Origin: Corinectria fuckeliana
Lineage: Eukaryota > Ascomycota > Sordariomycetes > Hypocreales > Nectriaceae
Assembly (NCBI GenBank): GCA_019137255.1
Contig: WPDH01000109.1
Location: forward strand, 264,400-328,399
DNA: 64,000 bases
Direction of reading: 5' to 3'
Every line of letters starts with the position of its first letter. Within the stretch, counting starts at the first letter, position 1. Shown in pieces: positions 45,793 through 57,755 of the stretch. Made by a program: the position numbers and the translations under genes. Under the pieces are notes generated by a model, which had not been told where the DNA came from, did not search any database, and was given only the letters and a program-made list of their open reading frames with translations.

Positions 45793-46533
45793 TTACAACC
45801 ACATTTTGTCAAAACTCACCTTGGCGGCTTCCGTGGTCGAGGTGGCCTTGTCGCTGCCAGTCTCCGTAGCCTTCGCAATCTCGCCCGTCCAGTCAACGCC
45901 CAGAGCAGCGATGTCGTAGGCGGAGACGTCAATGGCAAAATAATACAGCGTGTCGCTGTCGACTGGGCTCTTGGAAGGGTCCGTCTCAGCCAGCTCAGGG
46001 CAGACGACGGTCTCGGCAGTCGCGTTGTCGCCTCGCCAGTGGCCAGCCCAGGCTGAGACGTCCGCTGGGCTAGCATCTTCGTTTGCTTTAACTCCCCAGA
46101 TCAAAGGTCAGTTTACCATTCTGCGTAGCGCAGTTGCGGTCGGGTCGTCGCATCGGAAGAGCACGCCCGTCTTGTCGGCGTTGTCGATGCCGTCGTAACA
46201 GCCAATGGGCACCGAAGTCGACCCGTTGCCAAATTACTTCTGTGTAAACTGGGACATATTGCCCCGTCGCAGGAGATGGTCGTTGGCGTGCTGTGCGAGC
46301 TGGACAGCCTCGTCCAGGCCGTTGATGAGCTGGCGGTGCAGAGTCGCGTCGCAGGACTAGTGGACGGTGTAGCTCTTGCTCCAGCCGTCGGCCAAGTCTT
46401 AGACTCTGGCCGTGTCCGAGGACTTGGAGGCCGTTTAGGTCGCGCGTGCGGTCTCTGCCCTCACGTTAATGGGGGAGGCGAGTGTGCCACTAGCAAGCAG
46501 GAGAGCCATGGTCAAGGACTTGAACATCATCAT
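45793..46533 (-). pseudogene. Decayed HRXXH-type secreted peptidase gene (Asp f 2/PRA1-like), active site lost
   Basis: An ATG at 46533 opens a signal peptide (MFKSLTMALLLASGTLAS). One frame then runs with four stops through ADGWSKSYTVH, SCDATLHRQLINGLDEAVQL, LRRGNMSQFTQK, GNGSTSVPIGCYDGIDNADK and TGVLFRCDDP. After a one-base shift it gives DRNCATQNGKLT, then WAGHWRGDNATAETVVCP joined directly to ELAETDPSKSPVDSDTLYYF and AIDVSAYDIAALGVDW. In the family the segment between the TAETVVC block and the SDTLYYFA block contains the zinc-binding HRxxH motif; here it is missing, consistent with an internal deletion. The product would have been a secreted zinc-binding protein or peptidase. Stops, shift and deletion make it a clear pseudogene. 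Confidence 0.82.
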
Positions 46534-47880
46534 CTTGGAGCTTGTCGCGGCTGGTTGGAGCGGGTTGAAGTGGTGGAAGTTGATGAGGCTGTGTGAGGCT
46601 TCTTGGAACGATGAGATGCTCATGCAAAGGACTTTTGGGAGTGTTATACCTACACTGTCATTCTTCATAACCTCATGCCGGCGACCGTACCAAGGCAGCG
46701 GCTGTAAGGATACGGCTGCAAACACTGCATAGCCTGCATGAGCACAATTGATTAGCAGCTATGCTAACATCTCGACTGTAAGTACACCAACTATTGGCCC
46801 TTGCCTTTCCCTCAGATGGCCTGTTCTAGTCAACTCGGTTGGGGTTGGTTGCTGAGTTGTAGAGGCCTCGACTTCAAGCGGAAAGCCGGTAACTCGATGG
46901 TTCGTTCCGAGCGGCCTCTCCAAACGATTTGACAAATGAAGACGCATGAAATTCTACAGCCAAGTCTTTTTGAACGTCATTAGTTGACGTGTTTGTCAAT
47001 GTCTATGTCAAAGGATGCGCTATCTGGGTTCCCGGTTCCACACCACCGAGGCCATCAGGATGCTCTCAGCCTAGCATGTCTCCTCCAAAGCTCACCCAGA
47101 TCTCCACCCTGATGCGGAAATGCAGGCCATTTCAAGTTCAAGAATATGCTTAATTAATGACTTTACATGCAAGGTGGGAGGGGTAGACGAGAAGCCCACC
47201 ATTGACGGTGGACGGACTGTATGCAAGCCCCCACTCGATAGCTGGCTATGAGCTATTGGCTTGGCCTCACCTTGTCAGTCTTCCTACAGAATCACATGCC
47301 TCGGAGCTGTTTCTCGCTGGCCTCCACCTGGCGGGGCCAGTGACAATGGTTCTCTCAGTCCAGGTCATCTTGAGGTATTTACTAGCCAGGTTCTTCACCA
47401 CCCTCGTAATAGTAGGCGCGTCAACCTCCTGTTTCACCAACTCATGGTCGTGCTAGATGACAGATTCTCGCCTGCCTTACAGTAATTGTAGGACCTTGCA
47501 ATCATTTAGTACCTCTCCGAGTGTACACTTATTAATACCACTGTAGAACATTAGAACGGTATGGTTCACCACACTGTGGGAGATCATCCCTTCGTGGCAT
47601 TCTTCAGTCCACTGCTGGAGACGATTCACTCAGCTAGACACGACCAATGACACCCGGAACCTGACAATCAGAGGCTTACTCTCCCGCTTCTCTCAACCAC
47701 GTCAATTGAGACGTGCAGAAGCAAGTCTCACGCAGTCTCTCTCCAATGGACCCCCTCCTACAAGCCTTTCCTATGTCAGAACCTTTCCCAGCGGATTCGT
47801 TCAGTCAAGTCCTTCCTTCGGCTCCTCCCTCAACCACAACTCGTCAGGAACGGCTCTAGAGCTTCCCCATGTTGATAACA
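46534..47880. other. 1.35-kb gene-free interval
   Basis: Short frames only, for example 47202-47456 (+). No recognised family, RNA or repeat. Confidence 0.45.
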
Positions 47881-50219
47881 TTAATCGCCTCGAATGCCTC
47901 TTCGGCCAGCCTCGGAGGAGTTACTCAAGGTCACTGCCGGCTGCACTGCCGGCTGCACAGACTTGACGGCGAGGCCGTCATCTGAGCTCTCCCTGCCTGA
48001 CCCATGGATTTCGCCACTACTTATGACTTCTGTATTATCTTCCACCACATCCACAACATTACTCTTACGGCGATGATGCTGCAAGTATGCTAGGCCCAGC
48101 GCTGTGCTAGCATGAAGCAAGGCGAATCCAGCAGCGCCGTAGTTGCCCGCCACGACGGCCGGCTGGTCCACTGTCTGGAACAGCGCCAGCGGGATCACGG
48201 CGTGGGAGACGGACGCCCACACATTGAGTCCCGCCGATGCGAAGGCCCTCGTTGCCGGGTCGCCCGAGAGCGTCTCCTGCGTCCACGCCCAGAACATGGA
48301 GTTACTGGCCTGGCAGAAGCCCGAGAGGTAATACAGCACCCACCTCCCGGCGCGGTTTCCTTCCGGGAACACAGATGTGCTGGCGAGCGTCAGGCAGACC
48401 GTGGCGCTGACCGTGCTGCCAAGGACGAGCATAGGCCAGCGGCGACCGCGGAGCCAGGTGTCGCTCGACCAGGCCATGAACAGCGTCACGACGACCGTCA
48501 CAGCCTGGATACCGGTTGTGTAGTTGTCTGTGGCAAACAGCCGGTGAGCTTCTAGAAACTGGTGCAGCAAATAAAGAATGAAAGTCATCTGAGAAATATC
48601 TTACTGATTTGTGGAACGGTGTAGGACCCTGGGATCACAGAGTTCCATGCCTTGAACCAGAACGCCATCGACTGCATAGGCTGATCCACTACTGCATTGC
48701 AACTGCATCACCATGTTAGCGCTGGGCGATATCTTGCTGGTGGTATCTGAAGAACCGAAGCGGTGCCTTCTTACAAGGAGATGATCCAGAGTAGCCACTG
48801 TGAATAGGTTTGTGGGTTAGTAAGTCAGAACTACGGATATTCCCAAGGATGGCATTGAATCTGTTACTCACGATATCCAACGTCAAGAACCAACGCTTGG
48901 CTTGCTCGAGAGTAAATGCGCCCTGCCTGACCCTGCCCTCTCGTGGATTTCGGTCGCGGGCCAGCTCAATCTCCTTCGCAAAGTTAGCATTGTTCGTTCC
49001 CAAGTCATGTAATGCAGGCTTTGTTACTCTCTCAGTAAAGACACGATCCGGCTTCTGTCGCGCTGGGACATCGGGGTAAAAGAAGAACTGTGGAGCGATG
49101 ATACCGAGAGATATAGCACCTGTGTTGGAGAAACAACAACGTTAGACTAGATCTGATTCCAAAGATGCTGAGCACAGCGGGCCTCTCTGTGAACGCACCG
49201 TCAATGATAAACAGCCATTGCCATCCAGCCATGCCATGGACACCATTAAGCCCAGTGTATGCCGCGGCTTGGAGGTAACTCGAGAACATAGGTCCGATGG
49301 CCGTGGTGATGTTGATAATGGCCAGCCTGCGTGCTAATTCTCCTTTCTGGTACCACGCTCCACAGAGATATACAACCGCTGAGTAATGTCCGGTTTCAAA
49401 AAGAGCTAGAATGGCCCGGAGAACGTACATCTGTGTTGGTGTCTTCATAATAGCCTGGAGGAACGTAACGACCGTCCACCCGAGTTCGAGAAATGGGATG
49501 AACCAGCGGGGGTTGACTCGGGTCAGAAGGAGGTTGGTTGGCCATAGACCAATAATCTAGACGAAACCGGGTCAGAGTCAATGATGTTGGAAGATAGGAT
49601 TGTACGAAGGGGGGCATGGTTATATCGTACATTAGCAACAGCGTATGCAGTATTGGCGTAGTTGAGTTCCTAGTTGAAGGTAATGTCAGGCTGATCTTCT
49701 TCATATTCAAAGACTAGACCTCTAGACTCACATTTCCGTAGAGAGACAAGTCTTCTTTCATTCCGCTTACGAAAGCACTCTGAAGATTTGATCTGTTTGT
49801 GACATTCGGTCAGATCAACAATTGATTGCAGTCGTTACGGGGCAGCTTTCTTACTTGTCCAAGTACTTGACGAACGTGCCGAGGCATCCAAAAGTCATGA
49901 GAGTGAGGTCCATCTGTACACACGGTAAGAAAAGGGAGGTATAATTGGCAGCAAAGATTCAACCCGATTTTTCTACCTTCAAGATCAGTTTTCGTTCCTA
50001 TTCATATGCCTCGTTAGTTTCCTTATTTCTCGTCTTAACAACTGTGGAACTTGAACAACATACCTCAGGACTCTTGTCCCATGAATCCCAGAAGTAACTC
50101 TTCCATGACCGGTTCTCGGTTGACACATCCCGACTATAGTCATTCGACACTCCGGCAGCCTCAATTCTGCACTCAACATCGTTCCGATTGACGTTCTGCT
50201 TGAGGGGTGAGAAGGCCAT
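47881..50219 (-). CDS. MFS carrier, anion:cation symporter (DAL5/allantoate permease-like), ten exons
   Basis: Exons are 50219-50064, 49997-49977, 49913-49855, 49792-49732, 49669-49631, 49556-49199, 49119-48872, 48797-48775, 48702-48605 and 48551-47881; every phase closes (577 aa). The N-terminal tail ends in SWKSYFWDSWDKSPE, then KSNLQSAFVSGMKEDLSLYG, ELNYANTAYAVAN, VLRAILALFETGHYSAVVYL, GAWYQKGELARRLAIINITT, QWLFIIDGAISLGIIAPQFF and PMQSMAFWFKAWNSVIPGSY. About twelve helices and a polar C-terminal tail (VVDVVEDNTEVISSGE) fit the ACS family, which moves organic anions such as allantoate, nicotinate or other carboxylates. The last acceptor (48552-48554) has an alternative four bases on. Exons of 21, 23 and 39 nt make it unusually fragmented. 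Divergent from the TauD-type gene. Confidence 0.88.
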
Positions 50220-50762
50220 ATTTCTCAGTCAAATCGAGCCTGTCTATATTGCTGAGCAGGATCTGAGTGCCTCTTCGATATCACGATAGCGCCGAGGTAT
50301 TTGCAGACCACGGGACTGTACTGTTGCTACTCAAACTCTTGATAGCTCTCCTCGAATGCGATCCGACCCATTTAGGATATATGTATCCTATCTGCAGCCT
50401 TTTCGCCAAGGAATATTCACGCGAAGATGCCGATAAGGCCGTTGTGCATATCACATCATCGTGGTAAGAATCACGATGTATCTAACAGCCGACAATCAAT
50501 TGGTGGATGTCAGGGCCGATGGACGTTGGAGGGGATTAGCAGCAGCTTAGCTTGCTCAAGCAGGATGACATCCTAGTAATAACGCCACCGTAGGTGGGTT
50601 TGATACCATGATGATTGTCGCACTTGCTCCGGTCTTGATGCAACCTACCAGTAGCGGCCTTAAATATCATATGTCATCAATAACAAGTCGTTCATATGGA
50701 CTTCGATTCTCAATGTGTAGATGACCACGAGCTGTTGTGTGCTTATAGCCTGACATAGCAAG
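50220..50762. promoter_or_regulatory. Divergent promoter between MFS carrier and TauD-type dioxygenase
   Basis: 543 bp between two start codons read outwards, so the two genes probably share control. I cannot identify a specific operator for the nearby Zn2Cys6 regulator. Confidence 0.45.
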
Positions 50763-52198
50763 ATGGCATCTATACACTCGGGCATTCAGAACGGCGTCGA
50801 GGTCACGTTGCCATTCTTTCCTACCGGACCTGACATCCCATTTGAAGTCTTTTCAATTCCTAAAGCACGCACTGTTCATGGAAACGTGTTCCCGCTCGGC
50901 ATCCGAGTGAAGCAGAGCGTGGTGCTGAATGACGTTGATGCCACAGCTCAAAGTATCGAGTCTCTTGCAAATAAGGGAATATTTGATCAAATACTCGTCA
51001 ATCGTGAGCAACCCTTCCAGATTCTCTAGAAGAAAACGTATGTAGTCAGCAAATTTGCTCACTGTTCGGAACAAATGATTAGGTGGCGCCATCTTGTTTC
51101 GAGGCCTGTCTGTCAAGACGGCCGAGGACTTCTCCAAGATCACCAAGGCCTTCAAGTATCCGAAGCCTCACCAAGAGGTCGGGCTCTCCGGCAAGCGAAG
51201 CACGGTCGGGGACAATATCAAAACGGCCAACGAGGAGCCATCTCATGTGAAGTTCTACTACCATAATGAGTATGGTCGAAGCGCCCACTTCCCCGGTATT
51301 TTGTTTTTCAACTCCCAGAAATTACCAGAAGAAGGTCAGCCAGGTTCATATGCTTTGGAAATGATCTCGAGACTGATGGAAAGATTGACGATAGGAGGTC
51401 GGACGCCGATCTTGTCAACCATTGAACTTTACGATAGAGTGGAGGCCGAACTACCGGAATTCATTGACAATCTGATCAAGAAGGGTGAGTCAAAGATGTC
51501 CTGACTCTTCGATGAGAACCCGATTCAAAACTTCTGCTTGTCGGCACTTTATCTCAACCACGCATCGGCTGACATACCTTTATAGAAATCATCGGCCGCC
51601 AATACTATCCGGACAAGCAAGATCCCGAAGCAAAGACCATCGGCTGGAATTGGCAAGACTCATACGGCTTTGACATTCATGCCAGCGACACCCTCCAGAC
51701 CCAACGCCGCAAGGTCGAGCACGTACTAAAGACCCGCCTCGGGGCAGATGCTGATTGGCAACCTAACGGCGCTCTGCACGTTCTCCAAAAGCTCCCTGCC
51801 GTGCGCCGAATTGCGTCGACGGGACAGGCGGTCCTCTTCAACGGACTCGGCGGCGTGTACGGGAGACAACGAGACCACAAGGCGCTGGAGCCACCATATA
51901 GGGGTACTGATGGAGGCTATCATCTACCGACAACGTACGGTGAAGGTTCCCCGATCCCGACGGAGGTTCTCGAGAAGTATCTAGAGATCTCAGACGATAT
52001 TGGGTTCTTGGTGCCGTGGGAGGAGGGAGACGTGGCGCTAATTGACAACTTTACGGTCCAGGTATGTCCATCATCGCGAGTCGTCAAATCACTCATGCTG
52101 ACTTTCATTCTCACCAGCATGCTCGCTCGCCCTGGAAAGGTGAGAGGTCGCTTCTCGTAAGTCTGTGGGACGGACACGAGGAATTTGTGCCATTCTAG
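50763..52198 (+). CDS. TauD/TfdA-type Fe(II)/2-oxoglutarate dioxygenase
   Basis: Exons 50763-51003, 51083-51484, 51586-52061 and 52118-52198 join in phase (399 aa). The fold blocks are RGAILFRGLSVKTAEDFSKI and KFYYHNEYGRSAHFPGILFF with the first iron ligands His141 and Glu143 (HxE in place of the commoner HxD), then AVLFNGLGGVYGRQRDHKAL, PWEEGDVALIDNFTVQ and HARSPWKGERSLLVSLWDGH. The last gives the distal His374 and the 2-oxoglutarate-binding Arg383. Such enzymes hydroxylate small acids (taurine, 2,4-D, purines, clavaminate-like substrates), often starting C-S, C-O or C-N cleavage. HNE at the first ligand pair occurs in a fungal and clavaminate-synthase-like branch. The gene context points to an organic-acid substrate. 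Confidence 0.9.
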
Positions 52199-53024
52199 TA
52201 AGACTCGACAGAAAGCAACAGGCTGGTCCTACCATTGTGGCGTCCATGATAGTTCTCTTCCATACTTTTCTGTCCTTCTCATGCGCAGGTGCTCTCTACC
52301 CCCAAGTCTCCAACGGGGGCTTGCGCATATCTGATGACACAACACGTATTGACTCTAGAAGCACACCCCACGCTGTTCGATGTCGCCGGTTGGGTTGCCG
52401 GTCTGTCACTTACCCTGAAGCTTGAATTTGGACGGCAAGATACTTAACGCCTTCAAAATGGACGCTTACAGCACAGGTAGAGGAGACCAGGAGCAAGATC
52501 TAGAAGGCTCAGGCTTAGTCCATATCGGGGGTTTTACACTAGTGCTTAGCAACAGCGATTGATAATAGTCGAGGTCAACATCTATCACAGTATTTACAGT
52601 GCCAACTAGTCAATTTATGGTTCTGTGCCGAGTTAGAGTTAGTTTTAATGTAAAGAGCCTTTAGTCTCCTCTTTCAGTAGCCATTGAAAAAAGTCCAAAT
52701 TATTTAGTGACACTTTCCTCGCTAAAGAGGGTCAATCTTTCGTTTGCCGAATCGCCCTTTTCGAACCACTGATATCTTGGCTCACGCTAACCGACACTCT
52801 GAGCGTAGGCGCAGTTAGTATACTATCACTTAGATCTTGTGCTATAGAGCGCTGTATGCTAAACCCTCGTCTAGTCACAGCTGAGGTTAATATCTCAGCT
52901 TAGTTTCAACCATATCACGTGATAGATTCTCATTTCAGACATCTAATCGCTGAGTAATAGGACAGCTCCTTGTACAGTTCCCTCACTATATGCTGACGAT
53001 AACTGTTGATATTATCTACATAAT
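52199..53024. other. Gene-free interval, promoter of the Zn2Cys6 gene
   Basis: 826 bp, AT-rich towards 52600-53020. No other gene or repeat is seen. Confidence 0.5.
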
Positions 53025-55437
53025 ATGCCTGACAACCTTCCGCCCCGGAGAAGACACAAGGCGCAGTTGGCATGCAGCACATGCCGCTCTAGAAAGACTG
53101 CTTGCGATGGTCGTCGACCGGCGTGCTCACCATGCACCCTCAGAGGGTGGCAAGACCAATGTGTCTATCAAGAATCCGTCCGTAACTCGTCGACGCAATC
53201 GTGAGTTGATACAGGATGGCGGCATACCTGTATACCTCCTGATGCTCCTTGTAGGTCACTTGCGCGAATGAAAAAGAAACTCCAGGAACTTGAGAGCAGA
53301 TGCTTGATCCCTCCTAGTTCTACCGAACCAGCGGAATCTTCAGCCACTTCTAAGACGCCGGATATTGCTAGACTTCAAGAAGCATCGACAACAGAGAACA
53401 GACTGTCAGCGGGCGTCAAAGATGGAGAAGCTAGTTGGAGTCAATCCGAGAAGCAGATCGTCATCACTCCGCCTATGCAAAAGGGCACTGCTGCGACAGA
53501 ACATGGCGACACTTACGGGCCGTCCTCAAACATATCCTTTCTCAAACAAGTCGCAACCGCAGCTGACACATCCGGCTCACCATCCAAAAACACCGACGTC
53601 GATACTGTTGCGACGCTCATCGGGTTTTCGACTAGTCGGCCCTCCTCTCCAGACCCCCCCTCAAAGCCAATAATGCTTCCTAGCCGTGGCCTTGCCGACA
53701 GCTTCATGCAAAGCTACTGGGACTTTGTGCATCCGGTTTTCCCCGTTTTACACAGGCCGACTTTCACAGGGAAATATTTGGCTCTTTTCGATGCTACGCA
53801 TGAAAAGGATTCGCCTGACTTGATCTACCAAGCAACATTGAGCATAATGCTCGCATTGGGATCTCAGCGCACTGAAAAGGTTCCAATTGACCAAAGGGAG
53901 TATTTTGCCGACAAGCTGTATAAGCAATCCTGCAGCATCGTATCCATGGACCTGCTGGACGAATCCTCTGTTCAGGTCGTGCAGCTCTTTCTGCTGAGAG
54001 GCATCTTCTTGCACTATTCGTCTCACTCTGACAGATGTTGGAATACTGTCGGTGTGGCGCTAAGAGTTGCGATAGGGCTTGGCTTATATACCGAGAGTGG
54101 CAAGGTGGATCAAACAAACCAGCTCAAGCGGGAGATGAGAAGACGCGTGTGGCATACTTGCGTGACTCTAGACAGGTAATATTCCTCGTGAGATTATGGC
54201 GAACTTTGTACTGATGACTCGCGTCCACAGACTTACAGCGACGACGTTTGGGCGCCCGACACTATTGTCACGGAATTTCTCGACGCCGCTTCCGGTAGCG
54301 ATTGATGACGAGCACTTGCTGGAGAATGGCTGTGGCATACAGCCGCAAAGCCACCCATCACGCTTAGCTTTCTTTTCGTACTCCATGGAGCTATTCGATA
54401 TCCTTTACGAGATTCTAGTCTGTTTCTACTCAGCATCAGAAGCGTGTGCTGACAATGGCGACCATCATTTGGAAGGCTCCTTTGAGAAAGTTTTGATCAT
54501 CTCCTCGCGTCTCGACAACTTCAGCGATTCTTTACCCCCTTTCTTACAGGCGGATTCTAACCTCTCCAAGTTCAGCTACGACTTGGCAGATTGCTTCCAA
54601 ATGCAAGCAAATATTCTCAAAGCGAGGTTTGCCTTTTACTTACTCGAAACAAGATGCTCGTACACTAACTCTTCTATCAAGAATACTTTGGATTCGTCTC
54701 CTTCTCTTCCGGCCCTCCCTTTTAGCCGAAGCCAAGTCCTTCTCATCTTGCAAGCAAGATATTGGCCTTCCAGGAACAGCAAAGCCGGACCTTCGCCTCG
54801 TAGACAGTGTCCGTCATTCCGTCCATCAAAGATGTGTCGAGACTGCTCAGAGTCTACTTCACGAAACGCTTGGGAAACTGGGTAGTCTGAGGCAGAACTC
54901 GGCTTGGCATGTCTTGCTGTGTATGAAGTTCCCTGAATCGCCCCGGTAGCTTAGCTGACAATGCTACCCTCAGTCGCATTTGCCGCCGCGTCGACGCTTG
55001 TCGCGGCAACATTGTGCCCTAACCTTGGATTCACTCTCGATCAAGAGCCCGCCGAAATCTCTTGGAAGATGGGCTTGGAGATTTTCGAGTATCACAAAAC
55101 CCAAATCAGATCGGCTGCCAAGGGTATCCAATCTTTGCAACGATTTCGATCCTCCGTCGAAAGTGTGAGGCAACGCAAACTAGGTATGTTGACAGATCTT
55201 AATGTTTGCCAGAGCCATCCCCCTGCTAGACATATGTCTATTTTCTAACGAATTATCTCCGACTAAGCTCCAGAACCTGATTTCCAGCACCCCGTACCGG
55301 ATTCAACACAGCAGCCTGTCAATCCTAGTGGAGCTGAAAGTTCTTCAAATTTCAGCGACCTTTTCATGTCGGACTTGTTGAACGAGGGTTGGTTCGATAA
55401 TCAGGGCATTGAGTGGTGGAACTTCGATACGATTTAA
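53025..55437 (+). CDS. Zn2Cys6 transcription factor with fungal-specific TF domain
   Basis: Exons 53025-53200, 53255-54175, 54231-54626, 54682-54920, 54974-55183 and 55274-55437 join in phase (701 aa). The binuclear cluster is LACSTCRSRKTACDGRRPAC continuing SPCTLRGWQDQC, six Cys near residues 17-45, after a basic N-terminus. A linker coiled coil (ARMKKKLQELE) follows. The middle homology region includes SFMQSYWDFVHPVFPVLHRP, VALRVAIGLGLYTESGKVD, KREMRRRVWHTCVTLDR and TATTFGRPTLL. The C-terminus (SDLFMSDLLNEGWFDNQGIE, WWNFDTI) is acidic and aromatic like an activation domain. Its place between the dioxygenase and the decarboxylase makes it the likely pathway regulator of the six-gene group. 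Confidence 0.9.
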
Positions 55438-55948
55438 AAATGATTGCCAATTGTTTGAATTACAATAGGCAATTGCTAGCTGCAATATTAAAAACATTTA
55501 CTGACAGCCTGTTCGAGGACCAACAGTTTGAACAGTCTTGAATGACCACAATAAATAATAACAGTCTATAATTTGCTAGTGTTTCTAACAGGTGCCAGTG
55601 AGAAATCCTGTTTTGCCAATGGCGTTGTTGCGTGGAGGTTGAAATTAGGGCATTGAACAACGTCACACAGCCAACACGAGCAACATAGGCTGGAACGAAG
55701 GAAACAATTTAGATCACGTGGGATTGAAAAAGGATCCTTCGACAGACCGAATCAAAAGCTGTGAATTGAAGATGCAAAGGTAAGTAACAACATAGGAAAT
55801 ATGTCTACCCATCTAAAAATGTACAGGCCCTAATATCCTCAGCGGCGTGCAATGGATAGCTCCCAATAGTTGAATCCAAAAGACACCCTGTGATTCCTTG
55901 ATAAGGCACCCTTCAATCACGACAGTAAAACGACCCGCCTGATTCGGT
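55438..55948. other. Interval between convergent genes
   Basis: 511 bp between the regulator stop and the decarboxylase stop; 3' ends only. Confidence 0.5.
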
Positions 55949-57010
55949 CTAGACAACTGGCGTGTCAGAGTCGTGGAAGTTACCCAGCTTCAAGAGTGCC
56001 TTTGCGTTGTCTCGCCCAATCTTGGCATAGTTCTCAACGCTACCCACAGCTTCCTGGATAGCATCTGCCTGGCCATCCCACCAAGAAGAGCAATTCTCAA
56101 TTGTTTCGTATGGATAGTCGACGCTGAAAAGAACCCGATCGGCTCCGATTTCGTCGACAACATACTTCAAGGTTGCCGTCGAGAAGTGGCCGCTGGTCGT
56201 GACCCAGATGTTCTGCTTGAAGTAGTCATAGATGGTCTTTTGGCACATTGTACTGCCCTGATCCTTAGCAATGGGCTTCTTGACATCCTCAAACCAGTGG
56301 TTGATGCGCCAGAAGTCGAACGGGATGTGCTCTCCGAAATGTCCCACGATGACCTTGAGCTTGGGGAATCTATCAAAGACTCCGTTGGTGACCAGGCCCA
56401 GGAGATGGAGGCTGACTCCGTTGGCAAAGGACAGCGGGGGCCCGATGAGATGCTTTCTCTGCGCGTACAGCTTATCGTAGACGATGTCGGCGGGAGCTGC
56501 TGGGTGGAGATACAGGGGCACGTCGAGCTCGACCAGTGCGCTCCAGAAGACGTCGTACTCGGGCTGGTCGTAGAACTTGTACGTTTCCCCGTTCGGCCCG
56601 GCGTGCTGGAAGTCGTTGAGAAGCGCGCCGTGGAAGCCGAGCTCCTTGACGCATCGACGCAGTTCCGAGGCCGCCTGAGCAGGGTCGTGCATCGACAGAC
56701 AAGCAAACGCCCCGAGCTTGTCGGGCTGGCCCTTGATTTGGCCATAAACCCAGTTGTTGACCTCCGTAGCACGGCTCTCGGCCTCCTTGGCGTTGTTGAT
56801 GCCTTGAATTCCCGGGACCGTCAAAGATACAATGGTGTAGCCAATGCCGTGTGCATCGGCAAGACGCACGCGTTCGTCGTTGATGTCGCTGATCTGGCGC
56901 ATGTATCTCTCGCGGTCGGATGGGTTGATGTAGAGCTCGGCTTCGCGTCGAGACTTGACATCCATGCCGGCGACCTCGTAGGCCTCTTCGAGTGCAATCT
57001 TTCCAAGCAT
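55949..57010 (-). CDS. 2,3-dihydroxybenzoate decarboxylase-like amidohydrolase (ACMSD family)
   Basis: Intronless, 353 aa. ACMSD-family metal-dependent decarboxylases remove CO2 from hydroxybenzoates without a cofactor; the fungal types include 2,3-dihydroxybenzoate and gamma-resorcylate (salicylate) decarboxylases. The N-terminal KIALEEAYE gives metal ligand Glu8. Further blocks are GIGYTIVSLTVPGIQGI, ELGFHGALLNDFQHAG, VELDVPLYLHPAAP (His169), LKVIVGHFGEHIPFDFWRIN with the proton-shuttle-type His224, and DRVLFSVDYPYE with Asp298. Length and order match the family closely and all ligands are present. The reaction is usually reversible (carboxylation of phenols). Same strand as the flavin monooxygenase upstream, 745 bp away. 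Confidence 0.93.
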   Translation of the reverse strand: MLGKIALEEAYEVAGMDVKSRREAELYINPSDRERYMRQISDINDERVRLADAHGIGYTIVSLTVPGIQGINNAKEAESRATEVNNWVYGQIKGQPDKLGAFACLSMHDPAQAASELRRCVKELGFHGALLNDFQHAGPNGETYKFYDQPEYDVFWSALVELDVPLYLHPAAPADIVYDKLYAQRKHLIGPPLSFANGVSLHLLGLVTNGVFDRFPKLKVIVGHFGEHIPFDFWRINHWFEDVKKPIAKDQGSTMCQKTIYDYFKQNIWVTTSGHFSTATLKYVVDEIGADRVLFSVDYPYETIENCSSWWDGQADAIQEAVGSVENYAKIGRDNAKALLKLGNFHDSDTPVV

Positions 57011-57755
57011 CGTGATGAAGGTGGACTCTGGTGCTGTGGTTTGTAGATAGTTATATTTATAGCCTTGTGATAGGAGAAAATATGCTTTGTGCTGGTGTTA
57101 TAGAAAGACGCAACAAATCTCGGATGTCTTCGTCATCTTTATAGCACTCCCCCTTCCTCACTCAGTCGGAGTCTTCGGCAACGCATTATGCAATGATCAT
57201 GAGCTTGAGTACAATGACGTCCTGAATTACCATTCAGAACTCGATGGAAATGGGATGCGTCCGTGAAGGTATACACACTATCTTTCCAAGCCAATACGAG
57301 GTGCGTCTTACATCCGCGGGCGGGTCTCGGGGAAACAACATGTCGCCACATCATGACTAGCCAATAGGAGTAGTGCGTAAAATCCGCGATGGTATCGGGG
57401 AGTTGATGTTATCAGGACTTACAGTATCCGACTCGGATAGCGGCCATCAGGGTCGTGGTTCAGGCTTAGGAGCGATCTTATGACAGCAAGTTGCAGGTAA
57501 CATTTACGGATATCGACGAACAGTTGCACTCAGTTTACGCTGCCTGGTCTGTAAATTCCGAGAGGTTGAGACCTCAATCAAGTTCCGGCCCTGCATTGTA
57601 TCTGTCGGACGATTTTTGCATTGAACGTGATACGGATCGAATGGCCTTAATCCAGGGATGTCAATATCAACTAACTGTCTAGCCATAACCTCTATCGTGC
57701 TTCCTCGACCCCAGTTTCTCTATCACCTATGAGGACAGCTTTACAACAAGACGGC
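57011..57755. other. Gene-free interval, promoter of the decarboxylase
   Basis: 745 bp between two minus-strand genes; no further feature. Confidence 0.5.

Noticed and set aside
55973..57046. 357-codon open frame antisense to the decarboxylase gene
   Set aside because: The minus strand carries a full ACMSD-family protein with all metal ligands. The antisense frame has no domain and follows from codon bias.
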